DNA of 64,000 nt, from assembly GCF_001021505.1 (NCBI RefSeq), contig NZ_LDPO01000003.1, positions 62,001-126,000 on the forward strand, read 5' to 3'. Made by a program: the position numbers and the translations under genes. Below the pieces are notes generated by a model that had not been told where the DNA came from, did not search any database, and worked only from the letters and a program-made list of their open reading frames with translations. Below are positions 29,051 through 37,155 of this stretch, piece by piece (position 1 is the first letter of the stretch; each line of letters starts with the position of its first letter). The DNA comes from Mycolicibacter heraklionensis. Lineage in GTDB: Bacteria; Actinomycetota; Actinomycetes; Mycobacteriales; Mycobacteriaceae.

Positions 29051-30469
29051 ATGTCGCCAGGATCGTCCACCGCAGTGCTCGCATTCGAGGATCGGCAGTG
29101 GTGTCTGCCCGAACTCGACGTGCTGGCCGGCGACCTGGCAGCCGTCCTGGCGGCCGACGGTGTGGGCGCCGGGGACCGGGTGGCGCTGATGGCGTCGAAT
29201 CGGCCGGAGTTCGTCGTCGCAGTGCGCGCCGTCTGGCGCCTGGGGGCCGTCGTCGCCCTGATCAGCCCCGCATGGAAACGCGACGAGGTGGCGCACGCCC
29301 TCGAGTTGGTGCAACCCCGGTGCGCACTGGGCGACCACCCGGTGCTGGCCGAGCTGATGCCGATGCGGCACCTGGACGACGAGATTCCGGCCGGCACGTG
29401 GGAAGCTGATCCACCGCCGGCCGGCTCCGACGCACTGCTGGTGTTCAGCTCCGGCACCACCGGGCTGCCCAAAGCCGTCCGGCATACCCACGCCTCACTG
29501 GCCGCGGCGGTGCGGCACTGGCGAGATGCGTTGGGGCTGACCGCCGCCGACCGGATCCAGGTGGCCACACCGCCGTCGCACATCCTCGGGCTGCTCAACA
29601 TCCTGACCGCGCTGCAGGTCGGGGCGTGGGTGCGGTTGCACCGGCGGTTCGATATCGACGCGATGCTGAAATCGATCGGCTCCGACAGGATCACCGTGGA
29701 GATGGCCGTGGCGCCGATCGCCCTGGCCATCGCCGCGCATCCCGGCCTGGAATCGTTCGACCTGTCCTCACTGCGTTACATCATGTGGGGTGCCACCCCG
29801 GTGACCGCGGCCGTCGCCGACACCGTCACCCGGCGCACCGGTGTGCCCTTTGTGCCGGCCTACGGCACCAGCGAGCTTCCGGTGATCGCCTGCAACCCCG
29901 TCGGCGCAGCGCGCCTGGACAGCGTGGGCCGGCCAGTGCCCGGGGTCGAGGTGAAGGTGGTGGACCTGGATGCGGACAACTCCGCTGCCGAGCCGTTGCC
30001 CCCCGGTGCTCCCGGCGAGATCCTGGTCAGGTCCGATTCTCTGATGGCCGGTTACCTTCCCGCGTCGGCGACCGCTGAAGTGGTGCGGGACGGATGGTTT
30101 CACACCGGTGATGTGGGATATCTCGACGGCGGCGGCTGGTTGCGGATCACCGACCGCTGCAAGGAGATGATCAAGGTCCGCGGCTTTCAGGTTGCGCCCG
30201 CCGAGATCGAGGCGGTGCTGCACGAGCACCCTGCGGTCGCTGACTGCGGCGTTTTCGGGGTGCCTGACGTGCGCGACGGTGAGGCCGTCGTCGCGGCGGT
30301 CGCACTGCGCGCCCCGGTCAGCGACGACGAACTGTGTGCGCTGGTCAGCGACCGCCTGGCTTCCTACAAACGTCTGAGCCGGGTGGTGGTCGTGCCCGAG
30401 ATCCCCCGGCTGCCGTCCGGAAAGCTGTTGCGCCGACTACTGAAGGAGCGCCTATGGATGTCCGGCTGA
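29051..30469 (+). CDS. fadD: Acyl-CoA synthetase (AMP-forming)
   Basis: ATP-dependent acid:CoA ligase, 472 aa. The ATG at 29051 lies just beyond the operator; an in-frame start at 29009 would put the operator inside the gene. The AMP-binding motifs are in order: P-loop FSSGTTGLPKAV, YGTSE, GDVGYLDGGGWLRITDR with the hinge KEMIKVRGFQV, and the catalytic Lys in PSGKLLRR. It activates a free acid as a CoA thioester for the acyl-CoA dehydrogenases directly downstream. It is rather short for a FadD, closer to enzymes for small or branched acids. It overlaps the next gene by 16 bp. Confidence 0.92.
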   Translation: MSPGSSTAVLAFEDRQWCLPELDVLAGDLAAVLAADGVGAGDRVALMASNRPEFVVAVRAVWRLGAVVALISPAWKRDEVAHALELVQPRCALGDHPVLAELMPMRHLDDEIPAGTWEADPPPAGSDALLVFSSGTTGLPKAVRHTHASLAAAVRHWRDALGLTAADRIQVATPPSHILGLLNILTALQVGAWVRLHRRFDIDAMLKSIGSDRITVEMAVAPIALAIAAHPGLESFDLSSLRYIMWGATPVTAAVADTVTRRTGVPFVPAYGTSELPVIACNPVGAARLDSVGRPVPGVEVKVVDLDADNSAAEPLPPGAPGEILVRSDSLMAGYLPASATAEVVRDGWFHTGDVGYLDGGGWLRITDRCKEMIKVRGFQVAPAEIEAVLHEHPAVADCGVFGVPDVRDGEAVVAAVALRAPVSDDELCALVSDRLASYKRLSRVVVVPEIPRLPSGKLLRRLLKERLWMSG

Positions 30470-31359
30470 ATGCCGAGCAGCGCCAGCTGCGAGATGCCGC
30501 GGCCAAGCTCGCCGACGACCTGGGACCGGGCTCGGTGGCGGAACTCGACGACGCGAGCCGACTGGCTCGTCTGGAACGCGCTGTCGCGCAGACGGGTTGG
30601 CGCTCGCTGCGCTCGGACGGCGCGTCGGGGGTCGAGGTGGCGATCGTCGCCGAGGAGTTCGGTCGAGGCCTGGTCGACGTGCCGTTCCTCGGGCCGGTGC
30701 TGGCCGACGACGTGCACCGCCACGTGGCCCTGGGCGAGGACCCGACCACTGTCGCGGTGGGCGGCACCGCCATCGACGCTCGTGGCGCAGCACAGGCGGT
30801 GACGGTGCGCGAGCGCACGGTGCTGACCGCCCCGGTCGGCGCGCTGCGAACCGGAGCCGACCTCACCCGACGCGTCGCCGACCTTGCCGGTGCGGCGCAG
30901 CAGGTCGGCGAGCTCGGCACGCAGGACGCCGTGCGGTGGCAGGCGCTGGCGCTGGTGGCGACGTGCGCCGATCTGGTCGGCGCCGCGCGCGGCGCGCACG
31001 GCCTGGCGTGTGATTACGCCAAGATCCGCGAGCAGTACGGCAAACCGATCGGCTCCTATCAGGCCATCGCTCACCTGCTCGGCGAGGGACTGGCGCTCAT
31101 CGAGGGTTCGGTGAGTGTGTTGCGGCACGCGGCCTGGGCGGTCGACGAAGCACCCGCGCCCGACGCGGTGCGTGCCGCTCGGATCGCCAAGATCTACTCC
31201 GCCCGCGCCGCCCGGACGGTCTGCGAGACCGCGATCCAGGTGCACGGCGGAATCGGCAACACCTGGGAGTGCGCGGCGCATGTCTACCTGCGGCGGGCAC
31301 TGACTTCGACCGGCCTGTGGCCCGTGACGATAAGGGATATCGCAGATGGACTTTCGTGA
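30454..31359 (+). CDS. Acyl-CoA dehydrogenase, small-subunit type
   Basis: 301-aa acyl-CoA dehydrogenase-like protein from the ATG at 30454 with TGAAGGAG upstream. The C-terminal signature REQYGKPIGSYQAIAHLLGE and HGGIGNTWE are present, but the middle beta domain is much reduced. It overlaps by 14 bp with the full-length dehydrogenase at 31346. This resembles the FadE28-FadE29-type pairs of steroid side-chain degradation, which form alpha2beta2 tetramers in which the FAD and active site are shared. I infer a heteromeric enzyme with the next gene. Confidence 0.85.
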   Translation: MDVRLNAEQRQLRDAAAKLADDLGPGSVAELDDASRLARLERAVAQTGWRSLRSDGASGVEVAIVAEEFGRGLVDVPFLGPVLADDVHRHVALGEDPTTVAVGGTAIDARGAAQAVTVRERTVLTAPVGALRTGADLTRRVADLAGAAQQVGELGTQDAVRWQALALVATCADLVGAARGAHGLACDYAKIREQYGKPIGSYQAIAHLLGEGLALIEGSVSVLRHAAWAVDEAPAPDAVRAARIAKIYSARAARTVCETAIQVHGGIGNTWECAAHVYLRRALTSTGLWPVTIRDIADGLS

Positions 31360-32437
31360 CTCACCCGCCGAAGCCGACTTCCGCAGCAGGCTTCGGGCCT
31401 GGCTGACCGAGCGGGCCGGTACCTTCCCCGCCGCCGGTGACGACGAGTACTGGGCGCGCCAGGGCGAATGGCATCAGGCGCTGTATGCGGGCGGATTCTT
31501 CGGGGTGTCGTGGCCGCGCGAGTACGGCGGCCAGGAGCTGCCGCCGGTCTATGACGTCATCGTCGACGAGGAGCTGGCTGCCGCCGGTGCGCCGCCGCGG
31601 CCCAGTCTGGGTTACCTGGTGGTGGGGCTCGGCCGCCACGCCAGTCCCGAACTGCAGCAACGGTTTCTGCCTGGGATGATCGACGGCACCCAACGCTGGT
31701 GCCAGGGGTTCTCCGAACCTGGGGCCGGCTCGGACCTGGCTTCGCTGACCACCACCGCGACCCGGGAAGGCGACGACTACGTCATTCACGGACACAAGAT
31801 CTGGACCAGCTATTCCGACGTCGCCGACTGGTGCCTGCTGCTGGCGCGCACCGACAAGGACGCGCCCCGCCACCGCGGCATTTCGGCATTCATCATCTCG
31901 ATGCACCAGCCCGGCATCGAGCAGCGACCGCTGCAGATGATCAACGGCGTCACCACCGAATTCGGTCAGGTGCTGTTCGACGGCGCGCGGGTGCCGGCGA
32001 GCCAGATGATCGGCCAGCCGGGGGAGGGCTGGGCGCTGGCGATGACGGTGGTCGGCCATGAGCGGGAACCGTCGACCCTGGGGTACTCGGCCCGCTACGG
32101 CAAACTGGTGCGTCAGATGGCGAACCGTACAGATGGTGAAGTTCCCGAGGAATTGGCCTGGGCCGCAGTGGAAACCGAGATGCTGCGATTGCATGTGCGT
32201 CGGCGGCTCTCCGAACAGCTCGACGGGCTCTCACACGGGCCGGAAGGCTCGCTGGACAAGTTGCTGATGACCTGGGTGGAGCAGTCCGTCGGCCACGCCG
32301 CGTTGGCGGTCGGCGGGGTCGATGAACCCGACCTGCTCAGCGCCTACCTGTACAGCCGCGCCCAGAGCGTGATGGGCGGGACCTCGCAGATTCAGAAGAA
32401 CATCATCGCCGGCCGAATCCTGGGACTAGGAGTGTAA
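31346..32437 (+). CDS. Acyl-CoA dehydrogenase, large-subunit type
   Basis: FAD-dependent acyl-CoA dehydrogenase, 363 aa. The N-terminal helical domain is followed by the signature FSEPGAGSDLASL and IHGHKIWTSYSD, and the C-terminal helical domain ends with GGTSQIQKNIIAGRILGLG. It introduces the alpha-beta double bond in an acyl-CoA, passing electrons to ETF. It is translated in overlap with the small subunit at 30454 and followed after 3 bp by an enoyl-CoA hydratase, so consecutive steps of beta-oxidation are adjacent. Confidence 0.9.
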   Translation: MDFRDSPAEADFRSRLRAWLTERAGTFPAAGDDEYWARQGEWHQALYAGGFFGVSWPREYGGQELPPVYDVIVDEELAAAGAPPRPSLGYLVVGLGRHASPELQQRFLPGMIDGTQRWCQGFSEPGAGSDLASLTTTATREGDDYVIHGHKIWTSYSDVADWCLLLARTDKDAPRHRGISAFIISMHQPGIEQRPLQMINGVTTEFGQVLFDGARVPASQMIGQPGEGWALAMTVVGHEREPSTLGYSARYGKLVRQMANRTDGEVPEELAWAAVETEMLRLHVRRRLSEQLDGLSHGPEGSLDKLLMTWVEQSVGHAALAVGGVDEPDLLSAYLYSRAQSVMGGTSQIQKNIIAGRILGLGV

Positions 32438-32440
32438 GAC

Positions 32441-33208
32441 GTGTATGACTTGCCTGCTGAAATCGACGTGCGTGCCGACGGCCCGCTGCGGATCATCACA
32501 CTCAACCGCCCCGACGCGCTCAACGCCGTCAACGACGCACTGCACACCGGCCTGGCGAAACTGTGGCCCCGGTTGGAGGAAGACCGTGATGCGCGGGCGG
32601 CGGTGCTGACCGGCAGCGGGCGGGCGTTCTCCGCCGGGGGCGATTTCGCCTACCTCGACGAACTGCGGCGCGATGAGAAGCTGCGCGCCAAGACGATTGC
32701 ACATGGCCGCGATATCGTGCTGGGCATGGCGCGCTGCCGCACCCCGGTAATCGCCGCGGTGAACGGGCCCGCCGTCGGTCTGGGCTGCAGCCTGGTGGCG
32801 TTGAGCGACATCGTCTACGTCTCGGAATCGGCCTACCTGGCCGACCCGCACGTGCAGGTGGGTCTGGTCGCCGCCGACGGGGGTCCGCTGACCTGGCCGT
32901 TGCAGATGAGCCTGCTGCTGGCCAAGGAGTACGCCCTGACTGGGGCTCGTATTCCGGCCGCTCGGGCGGTGGAGCTGGGACTGGCCAACCATGTGGCGGA
33001 AGATCCTCTGGCGGAGGCGATTTCGTGTGCTCGGCGAATCGCCGAGCTGCCCCGCCAGGCGGTGGAGAGCACCAAGCGGCTGCTCAACATCCACCTGGAG
33101 CGTGCGGTGCTGGCCACCTTGGACTTCGCGAACATGGCCGAAGACCAGTCCTTCAAGACCGACGATTTCGCCGCCATCATCGATCGGCTCACCGCGAACA
33201 AGAACTGA
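32441..33208 (+). CDS. Enoyl-CoA hydratase/isomerase
   Basis: Crotonase-fold protein, 255 aa, GTG start with AGGAGTG upstream. The oxyanion-hole segments are SAGGDFAYL and NGPAVGLGCSLVALSD, as in the family. The residue that would be the second catalytic Glu falls in QVGLVAADGG, where an acid is not clear, so hydration versus isomerisation or another crotonase chemistry cannot be settled. It follows the dehydrogenase pair and probably adds water to its product. The window has several dehydrogenase sets but only this one crotonase. Confidence 0.88.
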   Translation: MYDLPAEIDVRADGPLRIITLNRPDALNAVNDALHTGLAKLWPRLEEDRDARAAVLTGSGRAFSAGGDFAYLDELRRDEKLRAKTIAHGRDIVLGMARCRTPVIAAVNGPAVGLGCSLVALSDIVYVSESAYLADPHVQVGLVAADGGPLTWPLQMSLLLAKEYALTGARIPAARAVELGLANHVAEDPLAEAISCARRIAELPRQAVESTKRLLNIHLERAVLATLDFANMAEDQSFKTDDFAAIIDRLTANKN

Positions 33209-33216
33209 CGTTCCGC

Positions 33217-34086
33217 ATGACCATTGCCGAGTTGCTCGCCGCGGCGCGCGGGGGCTCCGTCCGTGCCACCGGTCGGTTGCTCAGCCTGGTCGAAAGCGGC
33301 CGGCGGGCCGAAGTCCTGTCCGCTGTGGGGCCGGCCGCCACGCGAGTCATCGGGGTGACCGGACCGCCGGGGGCGGGCAAGTCCACCACGATCGCGGCGC
33401 TGGTGGGGGCGTACCGGGAGCGGGGCCTGCGGGTGGCGGTACTCGCCGTCGATCCGTCCTCGCCGTTCAGCGGCGGCGCCCTGCTGGGCGACCGCATTCG
33501 CATGGCCGCCCACATCAACGATCCGGAAGTGCTCATCCGGTCGGTGGCGGCCCGCGGTCACCTGGGTGGCCTGGCCGAGGCGGTGCCCGCGGCCATTGCG
33601 CTGCTCGCCGCGCTCGGCTTCGACGTGTTGCTGCTGGAGACGGTGGGGGTGGGCCAGTCCGAGATTGAGATCGCCGCGATCGCCGACCCGACGATCGTGG
33701 TGCTCAATCCCGGTGCCGGAGACGCGGTCCAGGCCGCCAAGGCCGGGTTGCTGGAAGTGGCCGACATCGTGGTGGTCAACAAGGCCGACCGCGAGGGTGC
33801 CGCGCAGACCGTGCGCGATCTCCGGGTCGAGCTGAAGCACACCGGCGCACCGATTCTCACCCTGATCGCCGCGCGCGGCGACGGTCTCGGCGAGCTGGTG
33901 GACGTGATCGAGGCCCATCACCGCACCGACAGTCGCGAGCGCCGGCTGGCACGGGCGCGAGCACAGATCCTCTCGTTGGCTCATACCCGGCTGCGCACTC
34001 ATCCCGCGCTGGACCGGCTCGCCGAACGGGTTGTCGACGGGACCGATGATCCCTACTCGGCGGCGGAGCGGCTGTTGTCTGACTAG
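33217..34086 (+). CDS. MeaB/ArgK-type P-loop GTPase
   Basis: SIMIBI-class GTPase, 289 aa from the ATG at 33217. Visible motifs: Walker A GPPGAGKST, DPSSPFSGGALLGDRIRM, switch region ETVGVGQSE, and base recognition VNKAD. MeaB proteins load and protect B12-dependent acyl-CoA mutases such as methylmalonyl-CoA mutase. No mutase gene lies in this window, so the partner is either elsewhere or not a mutase. It is shorter than the roughly 330-aa chromosomal mycobacterial MeaB as I recall. It closes the fadD operon and lies 8 bp after the hydratase stop. Confidence 0.88.
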   Translation: MTIAELLAAARGGSVRATGRLLSLVESGRRAEVLSAVGPAATRVIGVTGPPGAGKSTTIAALVGAYRERGLRVAVLAVDPSSPFSGGALLGDRIRMAAHINDPEVLIRSVAARGHLGGLAEAVPAAIALLAALGFDVLLLETVGVGQSEIEIAAIADPTIVVLNPGAGDAVQAAKAGLLEVADIVVVNKADREGAAQTVRDLRVELKHTGAPILTLIAARGDGLGELVDVIEAHHRTDSRERRLARARAQILSLAHTRLRTHPALDRLAERVVDGTDDPYSAAERLLSD

Positions 34087-34097
34087 CCGACTGGCTA
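34084..34097. promoter_or_regulatory. TetR operator TAGCCG-AC-TGGCTA in front of its own regulator gene
   Basis: A near-perfect palindrome ends 10 bp before the ATG of the TetR gene at 34108 and starts at the meaB stop. It matches the two palindromes at 34719 and 34743, which suggests autoregulation. Confidence 0.6.
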
Positions 34098-34107
34098 CTG
34101 TCATCGC

Positions 34108-34701
34108 ATGGCTTCCACTCCGGCCGCTACCCGGTTCCGCTTCATCCCCCGTAGCGCGGCGCAGACGCGGATTCTCGACGCTGCGCTGCAGTTGATCGGT
34201 GAGAACGGGGTCGGCGGAACGTCGCTGCAGATGATCGCCGACGCGATCGGGGTGACGAAGGCGGCGGTCTATCACCAGTTCAAGACCAAGGAGGAGATCG
34301 TCGTCGCCCTCACCGAGCGGGAACTGGGTGGTTTGGAGGAGGCATTGGAGGTCGCCGAAGCGCAGCAGAGTCGGCCACGGGCCCGGGAAGTGTTGCTCGA
34401 CGGCGTCATTGACATGGCGGTACGCCGACGGGGTGCGGCGAGCACACTACAGTTCGACCCGGTGATCGTTCGGCTGCTGGCCGAACATCAGCCTTTTCAG
34501 CAGTTCATCGCGCGGTTGTATGGGGTGCTGGTGGGCGACGCCGGCGACGACGCCGTGGTGTCGGCGGCGATGTTGTCCGGTGCGATCGCCGTCGGGGTGA
34601 TGCATCCGTTGGTGGGCGACATCGACGATGACACGCTGCGCGCCCAATTGCTTCGGCTCACCCGGCGATTCATCGAGGCGCCGGACGGTGCCGGACGTTG
34701 A
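34108..34701 (+). CDS. TetR family regulator of the 34778 membrane operon
   Basis: 197-aa TetR-type protein. The helix-turn-helix lies at about residues 20-65 (TSLQMIADAIGVTKAAVYHQF, then KTKEE). The C-terminal part is a helical ligand-binding domain with hydrophobic helices. Copies of one palindrome occur 10 bp before its own ATG and twice within 60 bp before the next operon, so it very probably represses both itself and the membrane/oxidase-like genes at 34778-37155. The ligand is unknown. Its operator is unlike the GAGAAT-N3-ATTCTC sites of the surrounding island. Confidence 0.88.
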   Translation: MASTPAATRFRFIPRSAAQTRILDAALQLIGENGVGGTSLQMIADAIGVTKAAVYHQFKTKEEIVVALTERELGGLEEALEVAEAQQSRPRAREVLLDGVIDMAVRRRGAASTLQFDPVIVRLLAEHQPFQQFIARLYGVLVGDAGDDAVVSAAMLSGAIAVGVMHPLVGDIDDDTLRAQLLRLTRRFIEAPDGAGR

Positions 34702-34717
34702 TTGCCATTGACCGCCG

Positions 34718-34756
34718 GATAGCCGCTCGGCTATCTTTCCGGTAGCCGATCGGCTA
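34718..34756. promoter_or_regulatory. Double palindromic operator before the 34778 operon
   Basis: GATAGCCG-CT-CGGCTATC (34718-34735) and TAGCCGATCGGCTA (34743-34756) are two adjacent perfect palindromes with the same core, about 23 bp centre to centre. They end 21 bp before the ATG at 34778, and the same core precedes the TetR gene. This arrangement is strong evidence for the TetR at 34108 as repressor. Confidence 0.78.
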
Positions 34757-34777
34757 GCGGGGTGAAGGGGTAGCGCT

Positions 34778-35533
34778 ATGCAATTGCTCGCCGAAGTCGA
34801 GGATTCGCCGAAAGCCACCGCCTTCCGGGCTCAGCTGGTGCTGCTGTGGTCCGGGCCGGTCGTCGCCGCGGTATTGCTCGCGCTGTTCCTGGCGTTCCCG
34901 GGGTTCTTCCCGCCGATGTCGCCGACCATGTCCGCCGCGCAAGTGGCGCAGTTCTACGACCAGCATCGGTCCTGGATCCGGTTGAGCATGGTCGGGTTCA
35001 ACCTGTGCGGCATCATGATCGTGCCGTTTCTGGTGCTGATCGTGGGGCAGATGAAGCGGATGTCGACCCAGAGCCACGTCTTCGCCTACGCCTACCTGGC
35101 GGCCGTGGTCAGCGGCGCGACCCTGTTCGCGTTGTCGAACATCTACTTCGGGGTGGCGGCGTTTCGTCCGGACCGCAGCCCGGAGGTGATCCAGGCCCTC
35201 AACGACATGGCGTGGCTGTCGTTCATCGCGCCCGTCGGCATGATCGTGGCGCAGTTCGCCATGCTGGCCTGCGCCGTCTACTTCGACCGTGGGCCCGATC
35301 CGGTGTTTCCGCGCTGGGTGGCCCACCTGTCGGTGATCACCGCTCTGGCGATGCTGCCCTCGGCCGCGGCGACGGTGTTCACCACCGGACCGCTGGCCTG
35401 GGACGGACTCATCTCGTTCTGGGTCCGTAACGGCGCTTTCGCGATATTCGTCGTCGCGATGTTCTTCGCGCTGCGCGATGCGCTGTATCGCCAAGGTGTG
35501 GCAGAAGGCTTGGTCGAGGGGCCGGCGCGGTGA
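34778..35533 (+). CDS. Polytopic membrane protein of unknown function
   Basis: 251-aa integral membrane protein with six or seven hydrophobic segments (about residues 22-42, 66-90, 103-123, 143-165, 175-196, 207-228). I do not recognise a named family. It shares layout and short motifs with the next protein: MKRMS after the second or third helix, FRPDRSPE versus FRSDRDPE, and PVFPRW versus QIFPKW. The two genes are thus ancient duplicates. It is the first gene of a four-gene operon that ends with oxidase subunit III/IV-like proteins, so a role in a respiratory or heme-containing membrane complex is possible but unproven. Confidence 0.75.
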   Translation: MQLLAEVEDSPKATAFRAQLVLLWSGPVVAAVLLALFLAFPGFFPPMSPTMSAAQVAQFYDQHRSWIRLSMVGFNLCGIMIVPFLVLIVGQMKRMSTQSHVFAYAYLAAVVSGATLFALSNIYFGVAAFRPDRSPEVIQALNDMAWLSFIAPVGMIVAQFAMLACAVYFDRGPDPVFPRWVAHLSVITALAMLPSAAATVFTTGPLAWDGLISFWVRNGAFAIFVVAMFFALRDALYRQGVAEGLVEGPAR

Positions 35534-36291
35534 ACATCGCGACACTGCTCTACGGACCCGAGGTCGACGAATCTCCACCCGCCGGCGGGAAACCCGATGT
35601 GCGGGTGGTGTTCTGGATCTCGGTAGCGTTCTACCTGCTGATGGGTGTCGGCGTGTGCCTGCTGGGCCGGGTGACGCCCCCGCCGCGCCCCGACGTCGGC
35701 ATGCCCGAAATCCAGGCCTGGTATCACCAGCACGCGCTGACGATCCAGATCGGCTTCGTCATGCTGCTGGTGATCACCGGCGGCGCCGCGATCTCCAACG
35801 GCCTCATCGGCTATCACATGAAGCGGATGAGTTCGGGTTCGGTGCTGGCCTACGGCTATATCGGTGCCATGGCGGTCGGGGCGATTCCCGGCTTTCAGCT
35901 GATGATGTTGTGCTACCTGCTCGCGGTGTTCCGGTCAGACCGCGACCCGGAGCTGGTGCGGTTCTTCTACGACCTGGGGACGCTGACCTACAACGGGTCG
36001 CTGGGCTGTTTCACCGCCGCCTACTTCTGTTTGGCGCTGGCGATCTTCTACGACAAGAACCAGATCTTCCCAAAATGGTTCGCCTACATCACCGTCTGGC
36101 AGATCGTCACCGAAGTGATCGCCACCCAGATGTGGCTGTTCGAATCGGGCGCCTTCTCCTGGAACGGCATCATCTCCTTCTACATCGCCGTCGTCATCTT
36201 CGCCGCCTGGATCGGGCTGATCTTCCCGATCATGTGGGTCACCGGTAAGCGGGAAGCCCCGGAAGTCGTTGCGGGACAAGTCGATGACTGA
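35530..36291 (+). CDS. Polytopic membrane protein, paralogue of the 34778 product
   Basis: 253-aa membrane protein beginning with GTG overlapping the previous stop (GTGA). An N-terminal hydrophilic stretch of about 24 residues precedes six or seven hydrophobic segments. It shares the MKRMS, FRSDRDPE and FPKW positions with its neighbour. Conserved His residues occur in WYHQHALT and YHMKRM, but no family can be named. The stop lies inside the start region of the subunit III gene (8-bp overlap). The two paralogues may form a heterodimer in the membrane. Confidence 0.75.
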   Translation: MNIATLLYGPEVDESPPAGGKPDVRVVFWISVAFYLLMGVGVCLLGRVTPPPRPDVGMPEIQAWYHQHALTIQIGFVMLLVITGGAAISNGLIGYHMKRMSSGSVLAYGYIGAMAVGAIPGFQLMMLCYLLAVFRSDRDPELVRFFYDLGTLTYNGSLGCFTAAYFCLALAIFYDKNQIFPKWFAYITVWQIVTEVIATQMWLFESGAFSWNGIISFYIAVVIFAAWIGLIFPIMWVTGKREAPEVVAGQVDD

Positions 36292-36856
36292 CCTGAAAGC
36301 GCCAACCGCCCGTACCCATCTGCCCGGCGACGGCCACATGTGGTTCATGGTGCTCGGCGATCTGTTCATCTTCGGCGGCTACTTCATCGCGTACCTGGTA
36401 TTCCGGACCAGGGCGCCCGAGCAGTTCCTGGCCGACCAGCAGCACCTCAACATCACCGTCGGCGTGATCAACACCATTGTGCTGATCACCAGTTCCTGGC
36501 TGGTGGCCCAAAGCGTGCAGGCGGTCCGGGCCGGCGACCGCACCGGCGCGATCGCGCTGGTGCGCGCCGGGGCGCTGTGCGGCGTGCTGTTCGCGGCGCT
36601 CAAGATCTACGAGTGGACCGCGGAAATACATGCGGGGCACACCAATTCCAGCGCCTTCTTCAGCTTCTACTACGTGCTGACCGGCGTACACCTGTTCCAT
36701 GTCGGACTCGGCCTGCTGATCCTGGGAGTCGTCATCCGCGAACTGCGCAACCCGCGCCGGGCCCGAGTCGGCATGGTCGAACAGGGCGCGACCTACTGGC
36801 ACATGGTCGACCTGCTCTGGGTCGTCATCTTCGCTCTGCTCTACGTGATGAGGTGA
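36284..36856 (+). CDS. Cytochrome c oxidase subunit III family protein (NorE-like)
   Basis: 190-aa heme-copper-oxidase subunit III-like membrane protein from the ATG at 36284. It has five hydrophobic helices and family-like segments: DGHMWFMVLGDLFIFGG, the Glu in YEWTAEI, FYVLTGVHLFHVGLG, and YWHMVDLLWVVIFALLY at the end. It is shorter than the canonical subunit III and closer to the NorE group. No subunit I or II gene occurs in the window, so it is an orphan here. It is coupled to a subunit IV-like gene (GTGA overlap at 36853). Confidence 0.85.
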   Translation: MTDLKAPTARTHLPGDGHMWFMVLGDLFIFGGYFIAYLVFRTRAPEQFLADQQHLNITVGVINTIVLITSSWLVAQSVQAVRAGDRTGAIALVRAGALCGVLFAALKIYEWTAEIHAGHTNSSAFFSFYYVLTGVHLFHVGLGLLILGVVIRELRNPRRARVGMVEQGATYWHMVDLLWVVIFALLYVMR

Positions 36857-37155
36857 ACGCCGTGACCGCACAGCAGCACCCCCGATTCGTGGCCGACCCG
36901 CTGCTCACCGCGACCTGGCTTGTCCTGGTGGTCATCACCGTGCTGGCCTGGTGGCTGGCTCCGGGGCACACCGCCGGACCGGTCGAGCCGAGCATCCCCA
37001 TCACGGTCACGGTGATCGCGCTGTCGGGTGTCAAGGCCCGGCTGATCATCCGTAACTTCATGGAGGTGCGCACCGCACCGATCTGGTTGCGCCGCACCAC
37101 CGACGCGTGGCTCGCCGTGCTGTGGACGGCCGTATTGGTGATCTACCTGTTCTGA
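36853..37155 (+). CDS. Cytochrome c oxidase subunit IV-like small membrane protein
   Basis: 100-aa protein from the GTG overlapping the previous stop; the GTG at 36862 is an alternative. It has three predicted membrane helices and the segment IALSGVKARLIIRNFMEVR, typical of prokaryotic subunit IV (COX4_pro) and NorF-like proteins. With the subunit III-like gene before it, this is the usual III-IV pair, here without catalytic subunits. It ends 13 bp inside the convergent gene at 37143. Confidence 0.8.
   Translation: MNAVTAQQHPRFVADPLLTATWLVLVVITVLAWWLAPGHTAGPVEPSIPITVTVIALSGVKARLIIRNFMEVRTAPIWLRRTTDAWLAVLWTAVLVIYLF

Noticed and set aside
36284..37155. A complete terminal oxidase operon
   Set aside because: No subunit I or II gene, and no heme-binding His pattern of subunit I, is present in the window.
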